This document shows positions 10,682-21,290 of a stretch of 64,000 bases of DNA, piece after piece. Within the stretch, counting starts at the first letter, position 1, and each line of letters opens with the position of its first letter. Position numbers and translations under genes: made by a program. The notes under the pieces are model-generated. The model searched no databases and was not told the DNA's origin. It worked only from the letters and a program-made list of their open reading frames with translations. Source of the stretch: Calendula officinalis (taxonomy: Eukaryota; Streptophyta; Magnoliopsida; Asterales; Asteraceae); contig OY970830.1 in the NCBI GenBank assembly GCA_963853835.1, forward strand, positions 38,711,966-38,775,965, written 5' to 3'.

Positions 10682-11238
10682 TTTGCAGTGATTTGAGAGA
10701 AAAATTTTAAGAATTTTAAGACTGAAGATGAGTTTTTGATCGAAAGCTAGGGTTTATCGAGAGGTTTTAGCAAATCGAAGTGAAGATAATGCTAAACTAA
10801 TCGTCTGCCGCCTTTTATATCTTTCGATTTAACCTGCAAAACTACTAAAATATCCTTTGAATCATAACATAACGGTTATTTTCATGGGGGTTAGTTTGGT
10901 AATTGTGTTTCTGAAAGACCAGTAGTAATTAAGACATCAGTAGTAAAACGTCAGTAGTATCTACTAACATCAGTAATGACTAAGGATTTTGACATCAGTA
11001 GTAACTATAGACATCAGTAGTAACAATTTACATACAAGACCAGTAGTATATGTGAATATCAGTAGTACTGACTTACCAGTAGTATTTGTGTAAACCTAAT
11101 ATACACCAGTAGTAATGAACTACCAGTAGTATTTTGTGCATACACTTTCATACCAGTAATGCAGATATACCAGTAGTAAAACACTTAAGTAAATAATATT
11201 TTACAACACTAACTTTACACATGATTTTAAGTGAGATT
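10682..11238 (-). repeat. Pol-ORF3 spacer packed with CAGTAGTA words
   Basis: Between pol stop and ORF3 start. From 10918 to 11185 the plus strand has eleven exact CAGTAGTA words (as ACCAGTAGTA or CATCAGTAGTA) plus decayed CAGTAATG forms, spaced irregularly by 15-45 bp. In the RNA they read UACUACUG. This stretch has no ORF. The segment nearest ORF3 (10690-10900) would serve as its leader if it is expressed from a sub-genomic or spliced RNA. Confidence 0.8.
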
Positions 11239-13305
11239 TTAAGTTATTAAAATCATTCCAATACTGCTAACCAAAAAGTTGAATCTTCCTACATCAAATG
11301 CTTTTGTAAAAAGATCTGCTAATTGATCATCAGTATGGATTTTAACTACTTTGATTAATTTCTTTTCATTACAATCTCTTATAAAGTGAAATCTTATTTC
11401 AATGTGTTTAGTTTTTGAATGTTTTACTGGATTATTCACAATACTAATAGCACTTTGATTATCAATAAAAATAGGAGTTTTAAGGATAGAGATACCAAAG
11501 TCTAGAAGTTGATTTTGAATCCATAGTACTTGAGCACAGCAAGCAGATGCAGCTACATATTCTGCTTCAGCAGTAGATGTTGATACATTTGTTTGCTTCT
11601 TACATTGCCATGACACCAGTCTTGATCCAAAGAATTGACATCCACCAGTAGTGGACTTTCTGTCTTGACATTCACCTCCATAGTCACTATCTGTATAGGC
11701 TATGAGTTCAAATGGTGAATCATGTGGATACCATAGACCTAGTGATGGTTTGCCTTTCAAGTATCTGAATATTCTTTTAACAGCCTGCAAGTGTAGTTCT
11801 TTGGGTCTTGCTTGATATCTTGCACACACACAAACACTATACATAATGTCAGGTCTTGATGCAGTTAAGTACATCAAAGAGCCTATCATTGATCTATATA
11901 AGTGTTCATCTACATCCTCCCCCTCAACATCAGGATGTAGGTGTTTGTGTGTTTCCATTGGTGTACTAGCACTTTTACTGTCTTTCAAGTCAAACTTTTC
12001 CAAGATGTCTTTGACATATTTTGATTGATTTATCAAAATACCATCAGTTCTTTGATTGACTTGGAGTCCAAGGAAGAAGTTCATTGGACCCATGGAGCTC
12101 ATCTTGAATTTAATTTGCATCAGTTCTTGAAATTCTTTGCATAATAAATCATTGGTTGAGCCAAAGATGATATCATCTACATAAATTTGTACCAGTAGTA
12201 TATCATTTTTGACTTTCTTTGTGAACAAAGTTTTGTCAATGGCTCCTATTTTAAAGTTGTTCTTCAATAAGTATGATGATAATGTGTCATACCATGCTCT
12301 TGGTGCCTGATGTAGGCCATATAGAGCTTTATCTAATTTGAACACATAATCACCATGTTTTGGATCTTCAAAACCTGGAGGTTGGCAAACATAGACCTCT
12401 TCTTCAATTTTCCCATATAGGAAAGCACTCTTAACATCCATTTGATAGACTTTGAATTTCTTGAATGAAGCATATGCTAGAAATATTCTTATGGCTTCAA
12501 TTCTAGCAACAGGAGCATATACTTCATCATAGTCTATTCCTTCTTCTTGAGTGTATCCTTGGGCTACAAGTCTGGCTTTATTCTTGATCACTATACCTCT
12601 TTCATCTTTCTTGTTTCTGAATATCCATCTAGTTCCAATGGCTCTTTTTCCTTTGGGAAGAGGTACAAGTGTCCAAACAGCTTGTAATTTAAATTGAAGG
12701 AGTTCTTCTTGCATTGCCTCAATCCAGTTTGAGTCCTTCATTGCTTGTTGGATCTTCTTTGGTTCATCCTGAGACAGAAAGCATTCATACATACATTCAT
12801 TAGCAATTAAACTTATATTACACATATTTGCAGTTAAGCTTTTGTTTAATTTGCTTCTTGTTTGTAATGGTGAGTTGACATCACTTAGAACAAGGTCTAA
12901 TGGATGGTTCTTTTGAGTCCTTGTAGTTGTAGCTTTATCAACCACTAGTTGATTTTCAAGATTGGAATCATTTGTCTCAGGTAGTTGTTCTACTAGAGAT
13001 CCTTCATTGTCATTGATATTTGGTTCATCATCTTCTTGGTCAGAGTCACTACTGCCATTGTCTTTATTGAGATCAGTAGAGTTGTTGTTGTTACTGGTAT
13101 CAGTAGTATCTTGAAAATCTAGGTTAATGTTGGGACCAGTAGTATTTTGAGTACTATTACTGGTATCAGTAGTATTTGAATTACTACTGTCCTCATTCTC
13201 AGAGTTACTACTGGTTCCAGAACTTGAGTTATTACTGACATCAGTATTAACTACAATGTATCTCATTTCCTTTTGACCAGTATTAACTGATGATGTTCCT
13301 TCCTT
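11239..13305 (-). pseudogene. Copia pol, reverse transcriptase and RNase H part
   Basis: Continues the polyprotein after the in-frame TAA at 13308-13306; open to the TAA/TAG at 11241-11239. The first 130 residues are S/T/N/D-rich linker (NTTG and NTTD words). RT begins with RWIFRNKKDERG, has QMDVKSAFLYG and the catalytic YVDD (near 12190). RNase H has YTDSDYGG, STAEAEYVAAS, and ends with the NPVKHSKTKHIEIRFHFIRD block (near 11400). Order integrase-RT-RNase H is diagnostic of Ty1/copia. The only lesion between this part and the integrase part is the single stop codon. It would need readthrough to be expressed as part of pol. Confidence 0.93.
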
Positions 13306-14747
13306 TTAATTGTGACAGTTTGAATTAACTGCATTGAAATTCATATTAGAATTAAAGGATTTGGTTAGATTGTCTATGTCAAATAGCCAATCTGGACCAT
13401 TTCCTTGTTCATTAGGTACATTTTCATTAAAGGATACATTGATGCTTTCTTCAATTATCCTTAGTCTTTTGTTGAATACTCTGTATGATTTGCTTTGAGT
13501 AGAGTATCCCACAAAGATTCCATCATCAGCTTTGCAGTCAAATTTACCAACTTGTTCTCTTGTAATTAAGATAGTACAAGAACAACCAAATGATTTTAAG
13601 AAACTTATAGAAGGTTTTCTTTTATTGAAAAGTTCATATGGTGTTTTAAAATGTGGCTTCACTATTAATACTCTGTTCTGAACATAACAAGCAGTATTAA
13701 CAGCTTCTGCCCAAAAAGTAATTGGTAATTTTGAGTCTGCAAGCATTGATCTTGCTGCTTCAATGATGGTTCTATTTCTTCTTTCAGCTACACCATTTTG
13801 TTGTGGAGTTCTAGGTGAGCTGTATTGACTGTCAATACCTTTAAGATCACAAAAGTTAATTACGTTAGCATTTTTAAATTCTGTGCCATTATCACATCTT
13901 ATGGCTTTCACTTTTTGATCAGATGTGTTCTCCAGTTTGACAATTAAGTTCTTTATGAGTTCACTAGTTTCATCCTTTGTCCTGAGAAAGAAAACCCATG
14001 TATATCTGGAAAAATCATCAGTAATAACAAGACAATATTGTTTCTTTCCAATACTCATTACATTTGTAGGTCCAAAAAGGTCCATATGTAAGAGCTGTAA
14101 AGGAACAGAAATAGAGTTCACAGTTTTGGACTTATGAGAAGTCTTGTGTTGTTTACCTTTTAGGCATGCAACACAATGATGATCACACATGAATTGTTTT
14201 TGAGGAAGTCCAATGACCAGATTTCTTTTTACTAAATTATTCATATTTTTAAAATTTGTGTGACACATCCTTCTATGCCATAGTTCTGATTCAGTGGTGT
14301 TTGCCTTGGATATAAAACAGTTGACCTCATTTGTAGAAATGAGTTCTCCCCCTATATCCAGGCAATACACATTGTTTCTCCTTGGAGTTCTTAAAACAAC
14401 ATATTTTTCATCTAAAATAAAATCAGGAGAAAGAATGATGCACTCAATGTCTGTGAAAATAATTTTATTCTTTTTATCACATACTTGAGACACACTGACA
14501 AGATTGTATTTTAGTTCAGCTACATAAAATACATCATCAAAGGTAATTTTTCCATTAGTAACAGTACTTTTACCTGTAATCTTACCTCCCTGAGGATTCT
14601 CACCAAATGCCACATATCCTCCATCAAATGACTTGAAATCTTTAAGAATTTGCAGATTTCCAGTCATGTGCCTTGAGCATCCACTATCAATATGCCATGT
14701 TCTTCCTTCTTCTGAGATCTGAATGCTCTGCACAAGTGAGTAAAGGA
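13306..14747 (-). pseudogene. Copia pol, protease and integrase part
   Basis: Open frame starting about 14747 and ending at TAA 13308-13306. Protease active site WHIDSGCSRHMTG near 14700; pre-integrase zinc block LWHRRMCH...CVACLKGK (about 14280-14150); integrase core with MDLFGP (near 14080), RCDNGTEF (near 13890) and GVAERRNRT (near 13790), which give the D, D and E residues. Joined to the gag-side ORF by a one-nucleotide frame change at about 14750, where the upstream frame hits TAA. The insert is otherwise intact. Confidence 0.93.
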
Positions 14748-15602
14748 TTAGTTAAGTTTGGGAACCCAAGCTTTATATGTCTTGGGTTCATCCTTTGAGA
14801 AATAAGCTTTTGGGGATTTAACTTTAAAGACTTTTGGTACCCATACTTGTTTATTACTGGTGTTTTGTTTTACTACTGTCCTTTTGGAGTTATTACTGGT
14901 GTGAGAATTTCCTACTGATCTTGGTTTATACCTATTATTTTTAGCTTTTGAATACTTTACTACTGATGGACCAGTAGTATTTGGGTACTTACCATGTTTA
15001 GAATGACCAGTAGTGTTTTTAGAGTTACCACCAGTAGTATTTTTGAAAGTTGTTTTGGGAGCAGTAGTATTTTTGAAATTAGGGTTTTTACCAGTAGTAT
15101 TCTTGTACTGGTACCATACAGCATTATAATTAAGGTTAACACCAGTAGTAAATTTGTTAGAGTTTCTACTGGTGTTGGAAAATTTAAAATATTGTTTATT
15201 TTGATTGGATTTTCCATTGTTCTTGAAGTAATTGTTGTTCTTTGGGCTGCCAACTCTTCTGTTTTGCACAAATCTTGGTGCACTTCTTCCAAATCTTGGA
15301 GTTTCAGCAATTTGAGTTTTGATTGTATTTACTACTGAAGGACCAGTAGTATTTTTTAACTTTTGAGTTTTTGATCCTTGTTTAAAAATTTTAAATTCTT
15401 TTAACTCTTTGCAGTTTATTGGATTGAAGTGACAATCCTTTGCTAAATGGTTCATTTTATTGCATATAACACATCTCAATTTCTTATTTTTAGCACCTTC
15501 AGGTATTCTTTGGTCTAAGAGTTGTTTTTTATTTCTTTCATTCCCCCTTGTTAAAATTGTTGGTACATTATCTGCATTATATTTGGGAGATTCATTTGGA
15601 CT
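14748..15602 (-). pseudogene. Gag C-terminal extension: second zinc knuckle and NTTG-repeat linker
   Basis: In frame with gag beyond its TAA at 15605-15603. It contains a second CCHC knuckle (CVICNKMNHLAKDC, near 15470-15430), then a basic N/K/T-rich linker of about 230 residues in which NTTG or NTTA occurs six times. Each is encoded by the AATACTACTGG form of the element-wide word. It ends KAWVPKLN with TAA at 14750-14748, just before the frame change into protease. Two CCHC knuckles in one copia gag is unusual but is seen in Sirevirus relatives. Confidence 0.75.
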
Positions 15603-17315
15603 TTAAGCTGTGTGAAAACTTGTATCAATTGATTTTGGTGATTCACTTTGAGATATTGTAAATTCAATTGATTGCTCATCATCAGAAGAATCATTTGATT
15701 CAGATGTTTCAGTATTAGATTCAGTTTGATTTTCAGTTTTTAATTCATTAATGATTCTTTCTGAACTGTTTTTAAGTGGAGGAATGAATTTATGTGGAGG
15801 TGGTACAGCATGATATCCCACCCCATGAACAACATTTTCTATAGTTTGATTATTAGTTAATTCATCTAGAATTTTAGTGCTTCTTTCAAACTTTTTAATT
15901 GTTAATTTATTTTGTTCAATTTCAAGCTGACATTCTTCTAATTTACTTGTTAGTTCTTTATTTTTTGTTTCATAGAACTCTTTCTCATCCACAGCTTGAA
16001 GCAATTCTTCCTTGATCCGTTGATCAATCATCTTGTACACCTTTATTTGATGTTCTTGATCAGCAATCACACTATCAAACTCATGATTTCTTCTGACTGC
16101 TTTTGCTAAATCTTCATTTAATTTAGTGTTTTCTTTTTCTAAGTTTTTAACAATTTTAGCACATTCAGAAGTACAAGGTTTAGGTTTTACCTCAGTTTTG
16201 TTATCAGTAAAGGCCATGAGAGCTTGATTTTGAGTATGCTCTTCTGCTTGGAAGCTCCAGTCATAGCCTTGTCCTTGTTGTGATACAAGGGCAGTTGATT
16301 TTGATCTTTTGTCTGGCTGAGGACACTCTTTTGCAAAGTGACCAAGGTTGTTACAGTTGTAACATTTGACTTTAGTTTTGTCAAATCCAGATTTGTCACC
16401 TTTGTTGAAGTTGAGGCTTGTCCTACCAGTTCTCTTTAAGAATCTTTTTGTCCTTAGGCTCAGCATTGCCATCTGCCATTTAAGATCCATCTCCTCAAGA
16501 TCATCTGGGTTCAATTGTTCCAAGTCATCACTAATCAATGCAGTATGTACATGACTAGTGAAGAAAGATTCTCTTGCAGCATCTTCAGAATCTGCAGCCT
16601 TTCCTATAGAGGTTTCCTGACCTTGACCTGTACTAGAGACAAATGCAGCATTATTAGAAGAAATAGAAGGGTTCTTTTGGTTTACCTCAGTTTCAAATAC
16701 TCTGAGATCATTATAGAGTTCATCCAACTCCTTTTCTTCTAGAGCATCTCTTTGTCTATATACCACTGTATACATGGCCCATTCTTCACTAAGAGATCTT
16801 AGGAACTTCATGTTGACATCTTCTTGATCCATCTTAACCCCAACCTGGTTAAGTTCACCAATTAGTTTGTTGAATCTGTCAAACACTTGAGTGAGTGTTT
16901 CATTGGGTTTTCCTTTGAAGTTTTCAAAGTCTTGTTTGAGAACAGACTTCATATTCCTCTTGGTGCTCTTTGTCCCAACGAATCTCTTCTCCAGTGCTTC
17001 CCATAGTATTTTTGCATCATCATATTCAACAAAGAGATGTTGATAATCATTAGGAATGGCCAGTAATAGAGTGCTTAGAGTTTTGAGTTCGATGCCCTTG
17101 TCCTTCTTTTCCTTCTCACATTTAAGTTTGTCTGCCTCAGTTGCAGAGCTGCTTGCTTGACCAGGACCAGTTTTGTTTCCTTCAAGGACAACTTCCCACA
17201 TAGAATAATCTGTAATAAGCATGTATTGCTTAATACGATTTTTCCACATCCCAAAGTTGTTGGGTGTGAGTATAGGAATTTTGTTGGCCTGAGTGCTTTC
17301 ATTATTATCAGTCAT
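15603..17315 (-). CDS. Copia gag (570 aa) with CCHC zinc knuckle and coiled coil
   Basis: Nucleocapsid/capsid protein that packages the element RNA. ATG at 17315; N-terminus MTDNNESTQANKIPILTP then W-K-N-RIKQYML, the usual start of copia gag proteins. Central UBN2-like gag region (about residues 60-210: LWEALEKRFVG, NFKGKPNETLTQVFDRFN). CCHC knuckle CYNCNNLGHFAKEC at about residue 325. Residues 385-480 are strongly heptad-rich (coiled coil), followed by an acidic S/E tail. Ends at TAA 15605-15603, where the frame continues open into a second knuckle; the stop may be a mutation or a natural gag end with readthrough. Confidence 0.9.
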   Translation of the reverse strand: MTDNNESTQANKIPILTPNNFGMWKNRIKQYMLITDYSMWEVVLEGNKTGPGQASSSATEADKLKCEKEKKDKGIELKTLSTLLLAIPNDYQHLFVEYDDAKILWEALEKRFVGTKSTKRNMKSVLKQDFENFKGKPNETLTQVFDRFNKLIGELNQVGVKMDQEDVNMKFLRSLSEEWAMYTVVYRQRDALEEKELDELYNDLRVFETEVNQKNPSISSNNAAFVSSTGQGQETSIGKAADSEDAARESFFTSHVHTALISDDLEQLNPDDLEEMDLKWQMAMLSLRTKRFLKRTGRTSLNFNKGDKSGFDKTKVKCYNCNNLGHFAKECPQPDKRSKSTALVSQQGQGYDWSFQAEEHTQNQALMAFTDNKTEVKPKPCTSECAKIVKNLEKENTKLNEDLAKAVRRNHEFDSVIADQEHQIKVYKMIDQRIKEELLQAVDEKEFYETKNKELTSKLEECQLEIEQNKLTIKKFERSTKILDELTNNQTIENVVHGVGYHAVPPPHKFIPPLKNSSERIINELKTENQTESNTETSESNDSSDDEQSIEFTISQSESPKSIDTSFHTA

Positions 17316-17387
17316 GATTAATAATGTGTGTTTTAAAGATTAAAGCTTTTTGTTGTTCTTAACAAATAGTAGATCTAGAACCAATAT

Positions 17388-17399
17388 GCTCTGATACCA
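17388..17399 (-). promoter_or_regulatory. Primer binding site (initiator Met tRNA)
   Basis: Minus strand TGGTATCAGAGC two bases inside the 5' LTR; complementary to the 3' end of plant initiator methionine tRNA, the standard copia primer. Confidence 0.95.
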
Positions 17400-17401
17400 C
17401 T

Positions 17402-17989
17402 TGTCAGGATCGATTAACTATAAACAAGTTAATAAACACCTTAGATCTAATTGATGATAGAAGTTGCAGCGGATCAACACTATATCAATATATTAAGAAC
17501 AATGAACTGTAAATAATATGCGAAAGTATTAAGAACACAGTTTCACAAAAAGCTTCAATGTATATTATTGAGTTAACAATACACACGTACGTTTACAATT
17601 CGTAAGGAACTATTTATAATAGTCCTTGAAGCTAAACTATTTACCCTAGTTATTCTAGGACTTGATTTACATCGAATAATAATAATATACATTGATTTAC
17701 ATTCTATAACTATCTATACGAAGATCTCGGACTTGATATTCTTCAAAAACGCGTCATCAGTAGTAAAACTCATCACCAGTAGTAAATATGTAACATCAGT
17801 AGTAAGTCTGGTGATCAGTAGTAAGTCCAGATACATCGTCAGTAGTAACTACTAATGATCAGTAGTAACTTTAGTTATAGTATCATCAGTATCAACTTCT
17901 CAGTATTAATCAATTCTGCCCCATCAGTACTAAGTGATCAGTACTAACTGCAGCATCAGTAATAAGTTGATCTGTGTTTTGCTCCAACA
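17402..17989 (-). repeat. 5' LTR of Sirevirus-like element
   Basis: 588 bp with TG...CA ends; 586 of 588 bases equal the LTR at 6642-7229. Contains the same six CAGTAGTA words (17755-17870). Drives transcription leftward. Confidence 0.95.
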
Positions 17990-17994
17990 CTTAA

Positions 17995-18130
17995 TTATGT
18001 ATACATTTTTTTCAAGCTTACGTTTTTTTCATCCTTATGAACTGTGAGAGAGAATATATAGTAACCAAATGGATATTTCGGATACCAATATAAAGACTTA
18101 ATTTTAACCTATATGTTTTTTTAATCATGC
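17995..18130. repeat. Tandem array, 195-bp unit (right part)
   Basis: Resumes unit 3 after the copia insertion; the next unit starts TATAAAGACTTAATTTT at 18089 and fades out by about 18130. Confidence 0.8.
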
Positions 18131-18396
18131 TATAACTACCCATTAAATATTTGCATTAATATTAATTTAATTTGTTAAATTAAAATATGTATTACCTCCA
18201 CTCTATATAAACAACGGTATTATAAACCGAGAAAACCCATCACTGTTTTCATCAAAAACCGAAAAACCTTCATAACCAACGTTATGAGTTATCACCTGCA
18301 ACTCTGTTTTTTCATTCTATTCTTTAACAAATGATACAAATGTTATTCCTACCGTGTATGAGTTTTGTAATATTTTTTGTGTAAGGTATTCTTAAC

Positions 18397-18528
18397 ATGT
18401 CAACAATCGGATTGCACTATATAAGAAACATTCATGATTTTAAGGATAAAATTCACCTCAATGTCAGGGTTCTACGAATGTGGCCCCACACGAACTTCAA
18501 CAATAAAAATGAGATTATATCAGAGGAG
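18397..18528 (+). pseudogene. RPA1-like OB-fold exon (Helitron-associated)
   Basis: A 44-codon open exon, ATG at 18397, followed by a consensus donor GGTAAGT at 18528. It reads YIRNIHDFKDKIHLNVRV and continues into RMWP, which matches the N-terminal OB-fold of replication protein A large subunit homologues carried by plant Helitrons. Downstream sequence to 18830 shows no complete continuation, so this is a fragment. A Helitron 3' end lies about 460 bp downstream on the same strand, which fits Helitron origin. Confidence 0.55.
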
Positions 18529-18957
18529 GTAAGTTGCGGCAGGCCAAGTCAAGTTTTACATTTACTGGCCTGAATGAAAAACTTTCATTTCAATCAAGCA
18601 CAACGATTAAAGAATGCGCTGAGTGGTCTGGTCCATTACATGGTTTTGAGTTTGCTGCATACGAGAACATTTTGAATAACTCATTACCAGCCTCGAAGTC
18701 AATTGGTAAAATTAACTCCATTTTACTATGTAGGATTTATATGTTATATAACCCTATAGCCCTACTAATTAATCAAATTTTTTTTAAATGTAATCGGAGA
18801 AATTTGCATCGTTGAAAGCCTTAATTCTTCAAGTGAAGACAGAAGCAAGCACAAGCTGCCAATCGAAATAAAAAACATACAATTCGTTGTAATTATGTAT
18901 TGTATTCGTTCTAAAAATATGTTACGAATGAAGTTTTAATCGCCATTAATATTTAGT

Positions 18958-18992
18958 TCGCAGCCCGCCGCATCGCGTGAGTTTTATCCTAG
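18958..18992 (+). mobile_element. Helitron 3' terminus
   Basis: GC-rich imperfect hairpin CCCGCCGCATCGCGTGAG followed by TTTTATC and the terminal CTAG (18989-18992), then T. This is the canonical Helitron end. The 5' end was not located; the element probably includes the RPA-like exon and the 195-bp array. Confidence 0.65.
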
Positions 18993-19646
18993 TATGTGTA
19001 AATGTAGCTTTTACTATTACATGAAACGGTAAAGAGAATATTTAATGTTTATTAATAATCTATTAATATTTATAGTTTAGCCATTTTGACCTTATTTAAT
19101 TTCTCTTTTATCTAAAAAAAAAAGGTGTTGCCGATCTAAATTACTGCAAAAATAGTACAATGAATAAATTATGAGATCTTTGACATTACTATATAGAAAA
19201 TTATATTCATTAAACACTTTTTATTGTATCTCTTTAACATATACGTTAAAAAAAATCTTACTTAAATGCATTTGCTAAAGCATATTGTCACATAGTCAAA
19301 ACAACCATTTCTCCTCCCTAAAGTTTTGTTGTCATTTTAACTATTCAAGTTTTTATTCTCGGATTATGAAGAAAAAAAACTGATATGTAAACCATAATAA
19401 CTATCTCTCAATGCACTGTGCGAGTTTTAAAATATGTAATATAAAAATACTAAAATACGTAGTATAAGTTTTAATGAGTAAATAAGTTTTGTAGTATAAA
19501 TATCATAATCCTTAAAAGGAAAAACCTACCTATTAGATTGATTCGGACATGGTATTGTTTAGCATATGTTTCCAAAAATAGAAAGAATAAATGTTTTATT
19601 TACGACATCCAAAATTCGACTTTTAGAAGACAAAACAATATGAGAC
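18993..19646. other. AT-rich intergenic sequence
   Basis: No ORF of note, no TIRs or repeats recognised. Confidence 0.5.
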
Positions 19647-19654
19647 ATATGAAG

Positions 19655-20185
19655 TAGGGGTGCAGTAAAAGCGGGTAACCGGAATTGGAACCGGAACCGC
19701 TTTGGAACCGCCGGTTCCGGTTCCTAAAATTATGGAACCGTCCTAAGAGGTTCCGGTTCCGGTTCTCATAATTTAGGAACCGGTAACCGGTGGATAACTG
19801 GAACCGGCGATTATTCGGTCTATTTTTGTTAAAATATTATATATTTGAGAAATTTAATGTCCAAATTCAATAATATGATAAATTTTGTGCAATTTTAAAT
19901 GAGTTTAGTCATTAATTAGTCTAAATATAGCGTTCTAACAATATAATAATTAGACAATCATATGTTTAAGTGTTTGAAATTTGTGATTATTCAAAGATTA
20001 GTAGATAAAATGATAAAAATGATTAATATTTAAGTTTTGCATCTTATTTTAATTTTGTGATTTTAGAGACAGGGTAACCGGAACCGGCACCGGAACCAGA
20101 GGTTCCGGTTCCGAAAATTGAGGAACCGGTACAAGAGGTTCCGGTTCCGGTCGGAATCAGCGAGTACCTGCTATGCTCACCCCTA
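19655..20185. mobile_element. hAT-type MITE, GGTTCCGG-word family
   Basis: 531 bp, ends TAGGGGTG...CACCCCTA, flanked by the perfect 8-bp duplication ATATGAAG (19647-19654 and 20186-20193). Both subterminal regions are packed with GGAACCGG/GGTTCCGG words (about 19665-19805 and 20080-20160); the middle is AT-rich and non-coding. Same family as 45174-45728. Confidence 0.93.
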
Positions 20186-20193
20186 ATATGAAG

Positions 20194-21104
20194 TGATGGA
20201 GGTATGTTTTCTTTTACCTTTTTTTTTATGTAAATGAGAATTATAGGGATGAGGTGTTTGGTTCTTGGGAGAAGTTAATTAGAAAAATCGGTGTTGTAGG
20301 CATCAGTCAACTCCCCTAAGTTGGACACCTGCCCCGATCTTTAATTCCTTGCTTCAACTTTCCTCTTTCCTGCATTATTGGCTCCATCAAGATATTTTTT
20401 ACTAAAGGATCTTGAGATGTATATTTATCAATGTTTTAAAATCATTATTGAAACGGTTGAATCAGAAAATAGGAAGATACATGGTTGATATGACTCAGTT
20501 CAATTGAGGGTTAAAGCTCGTTTGAAATAGGCTGGTTTGATATAGAAGTCCAGTTGAACCGTAAAAAAATGGTTTATTTAAAAAAATAAATTAATAAAAT
20601 ATACATATGAATTTTTTATGTGTTTGGAACTCAAAAATAATAAATTTATTTGAAAAATAAGTTTTGATTTTTGTTATGTTATTTATTTTATATTTTTCTA
20701 TTTTTAGTATTTGTATACCATTTCAATAATTACTACGTCATAAACACTTTATAATATTGTTATCCCGTTTAACCGACTCGCTAATTCAATAAGATCGATT
20801 TAATCATATTTTAGATATTGTTTGGTTCAGTACAAAATTTATTTTTTAAAACATTGGTTCAAAGATAAAAAAAAATACAACGTCTAACATTAATATTGTT
20901 TCGTTATCTACTAGTAACTACATCTTAATTTAATATAAAACTAAAATAATATGCTTACCAGATAGCAAACAAGTTTACTCTTTGGGTAAGACATTGGATA
21001 ATTCTATTAGCATCTCTAATAGTAGCTTAATTAAAAGTTTTTTTACTAATAAACTTTTGAATAGCTTTTTATCATTAGAACATTGGGCTTTTTCAAATGG
21101 TCAC
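20194..21104. other. Intergenic sequence, no gene
   Basis: AT-rich. A weak hAT-like feel around 20440-20570 and 20765-20860 (gttgaaccgtaaa, ttaaccgac) but no TIR pair or duplication could be paired. Confidence 0.4.
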
Positions 21105-21290
21105 TACAATCACTTATTCGTGGTATCCAAGGAGTATTTAAGGTGTTGTCCATGACCTATTGGTCATGGGTTCAAGTCCCGTCGTGGACAAAAAAGGTGG
21201 AAGGTTCGAGGGAAGGCATACTGCCCCTTGTGGATGTCACTGTCTAGGCTCGAACCACTAACTTACTAACTAGCCGTTCAAAAAAAAAAT
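21105..21290 (+). mobile_element. SINE (tRNA-derived), copy 1
   Basis: A pol III box B-like GGTTCAAGTCC at about 21169 in the tract 'gtcatgggttcaagtcccg', followed by the family tail 'ccccttgtggatgtcactg...aaccactaacttacta' and an A-rich 3' end. Three more copies of the same core lie in the window (26775, 43556 minus, 57640). Confidence 0.65.

Larger units (their letters stand above)
6642..17989 (-). mobile_element. Sirevirus-like Ty1/copia retrotransposon, complete, with third ORF
   Basis: An 11,348-bp element on the minus strand flanked by the 5-bp duplication CTTAA (6637-6641 and 17990-17994). The two 588-bp LTRs differ at two positions only (6991 a versus 17751 g; 7228 t versus 17988 c), so it inserted recently. 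In element order: 5' LTR, initiator-Met PBS, gag, protease-integrase-RT-RNase H (copia order), a 557-bp spacer, a 1139-aa third ORF, PPT, 3' LTR. Extra length and an additional ORF after pol are hallmarks of the Sirevirus (SIRE/Maximus) group. Gag-pol carries two in-frame TAA codons and one frameshift; ORF3 is open. It inserted inside unit 3 of the 195-bp tandem array. Confidence 0.95.
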
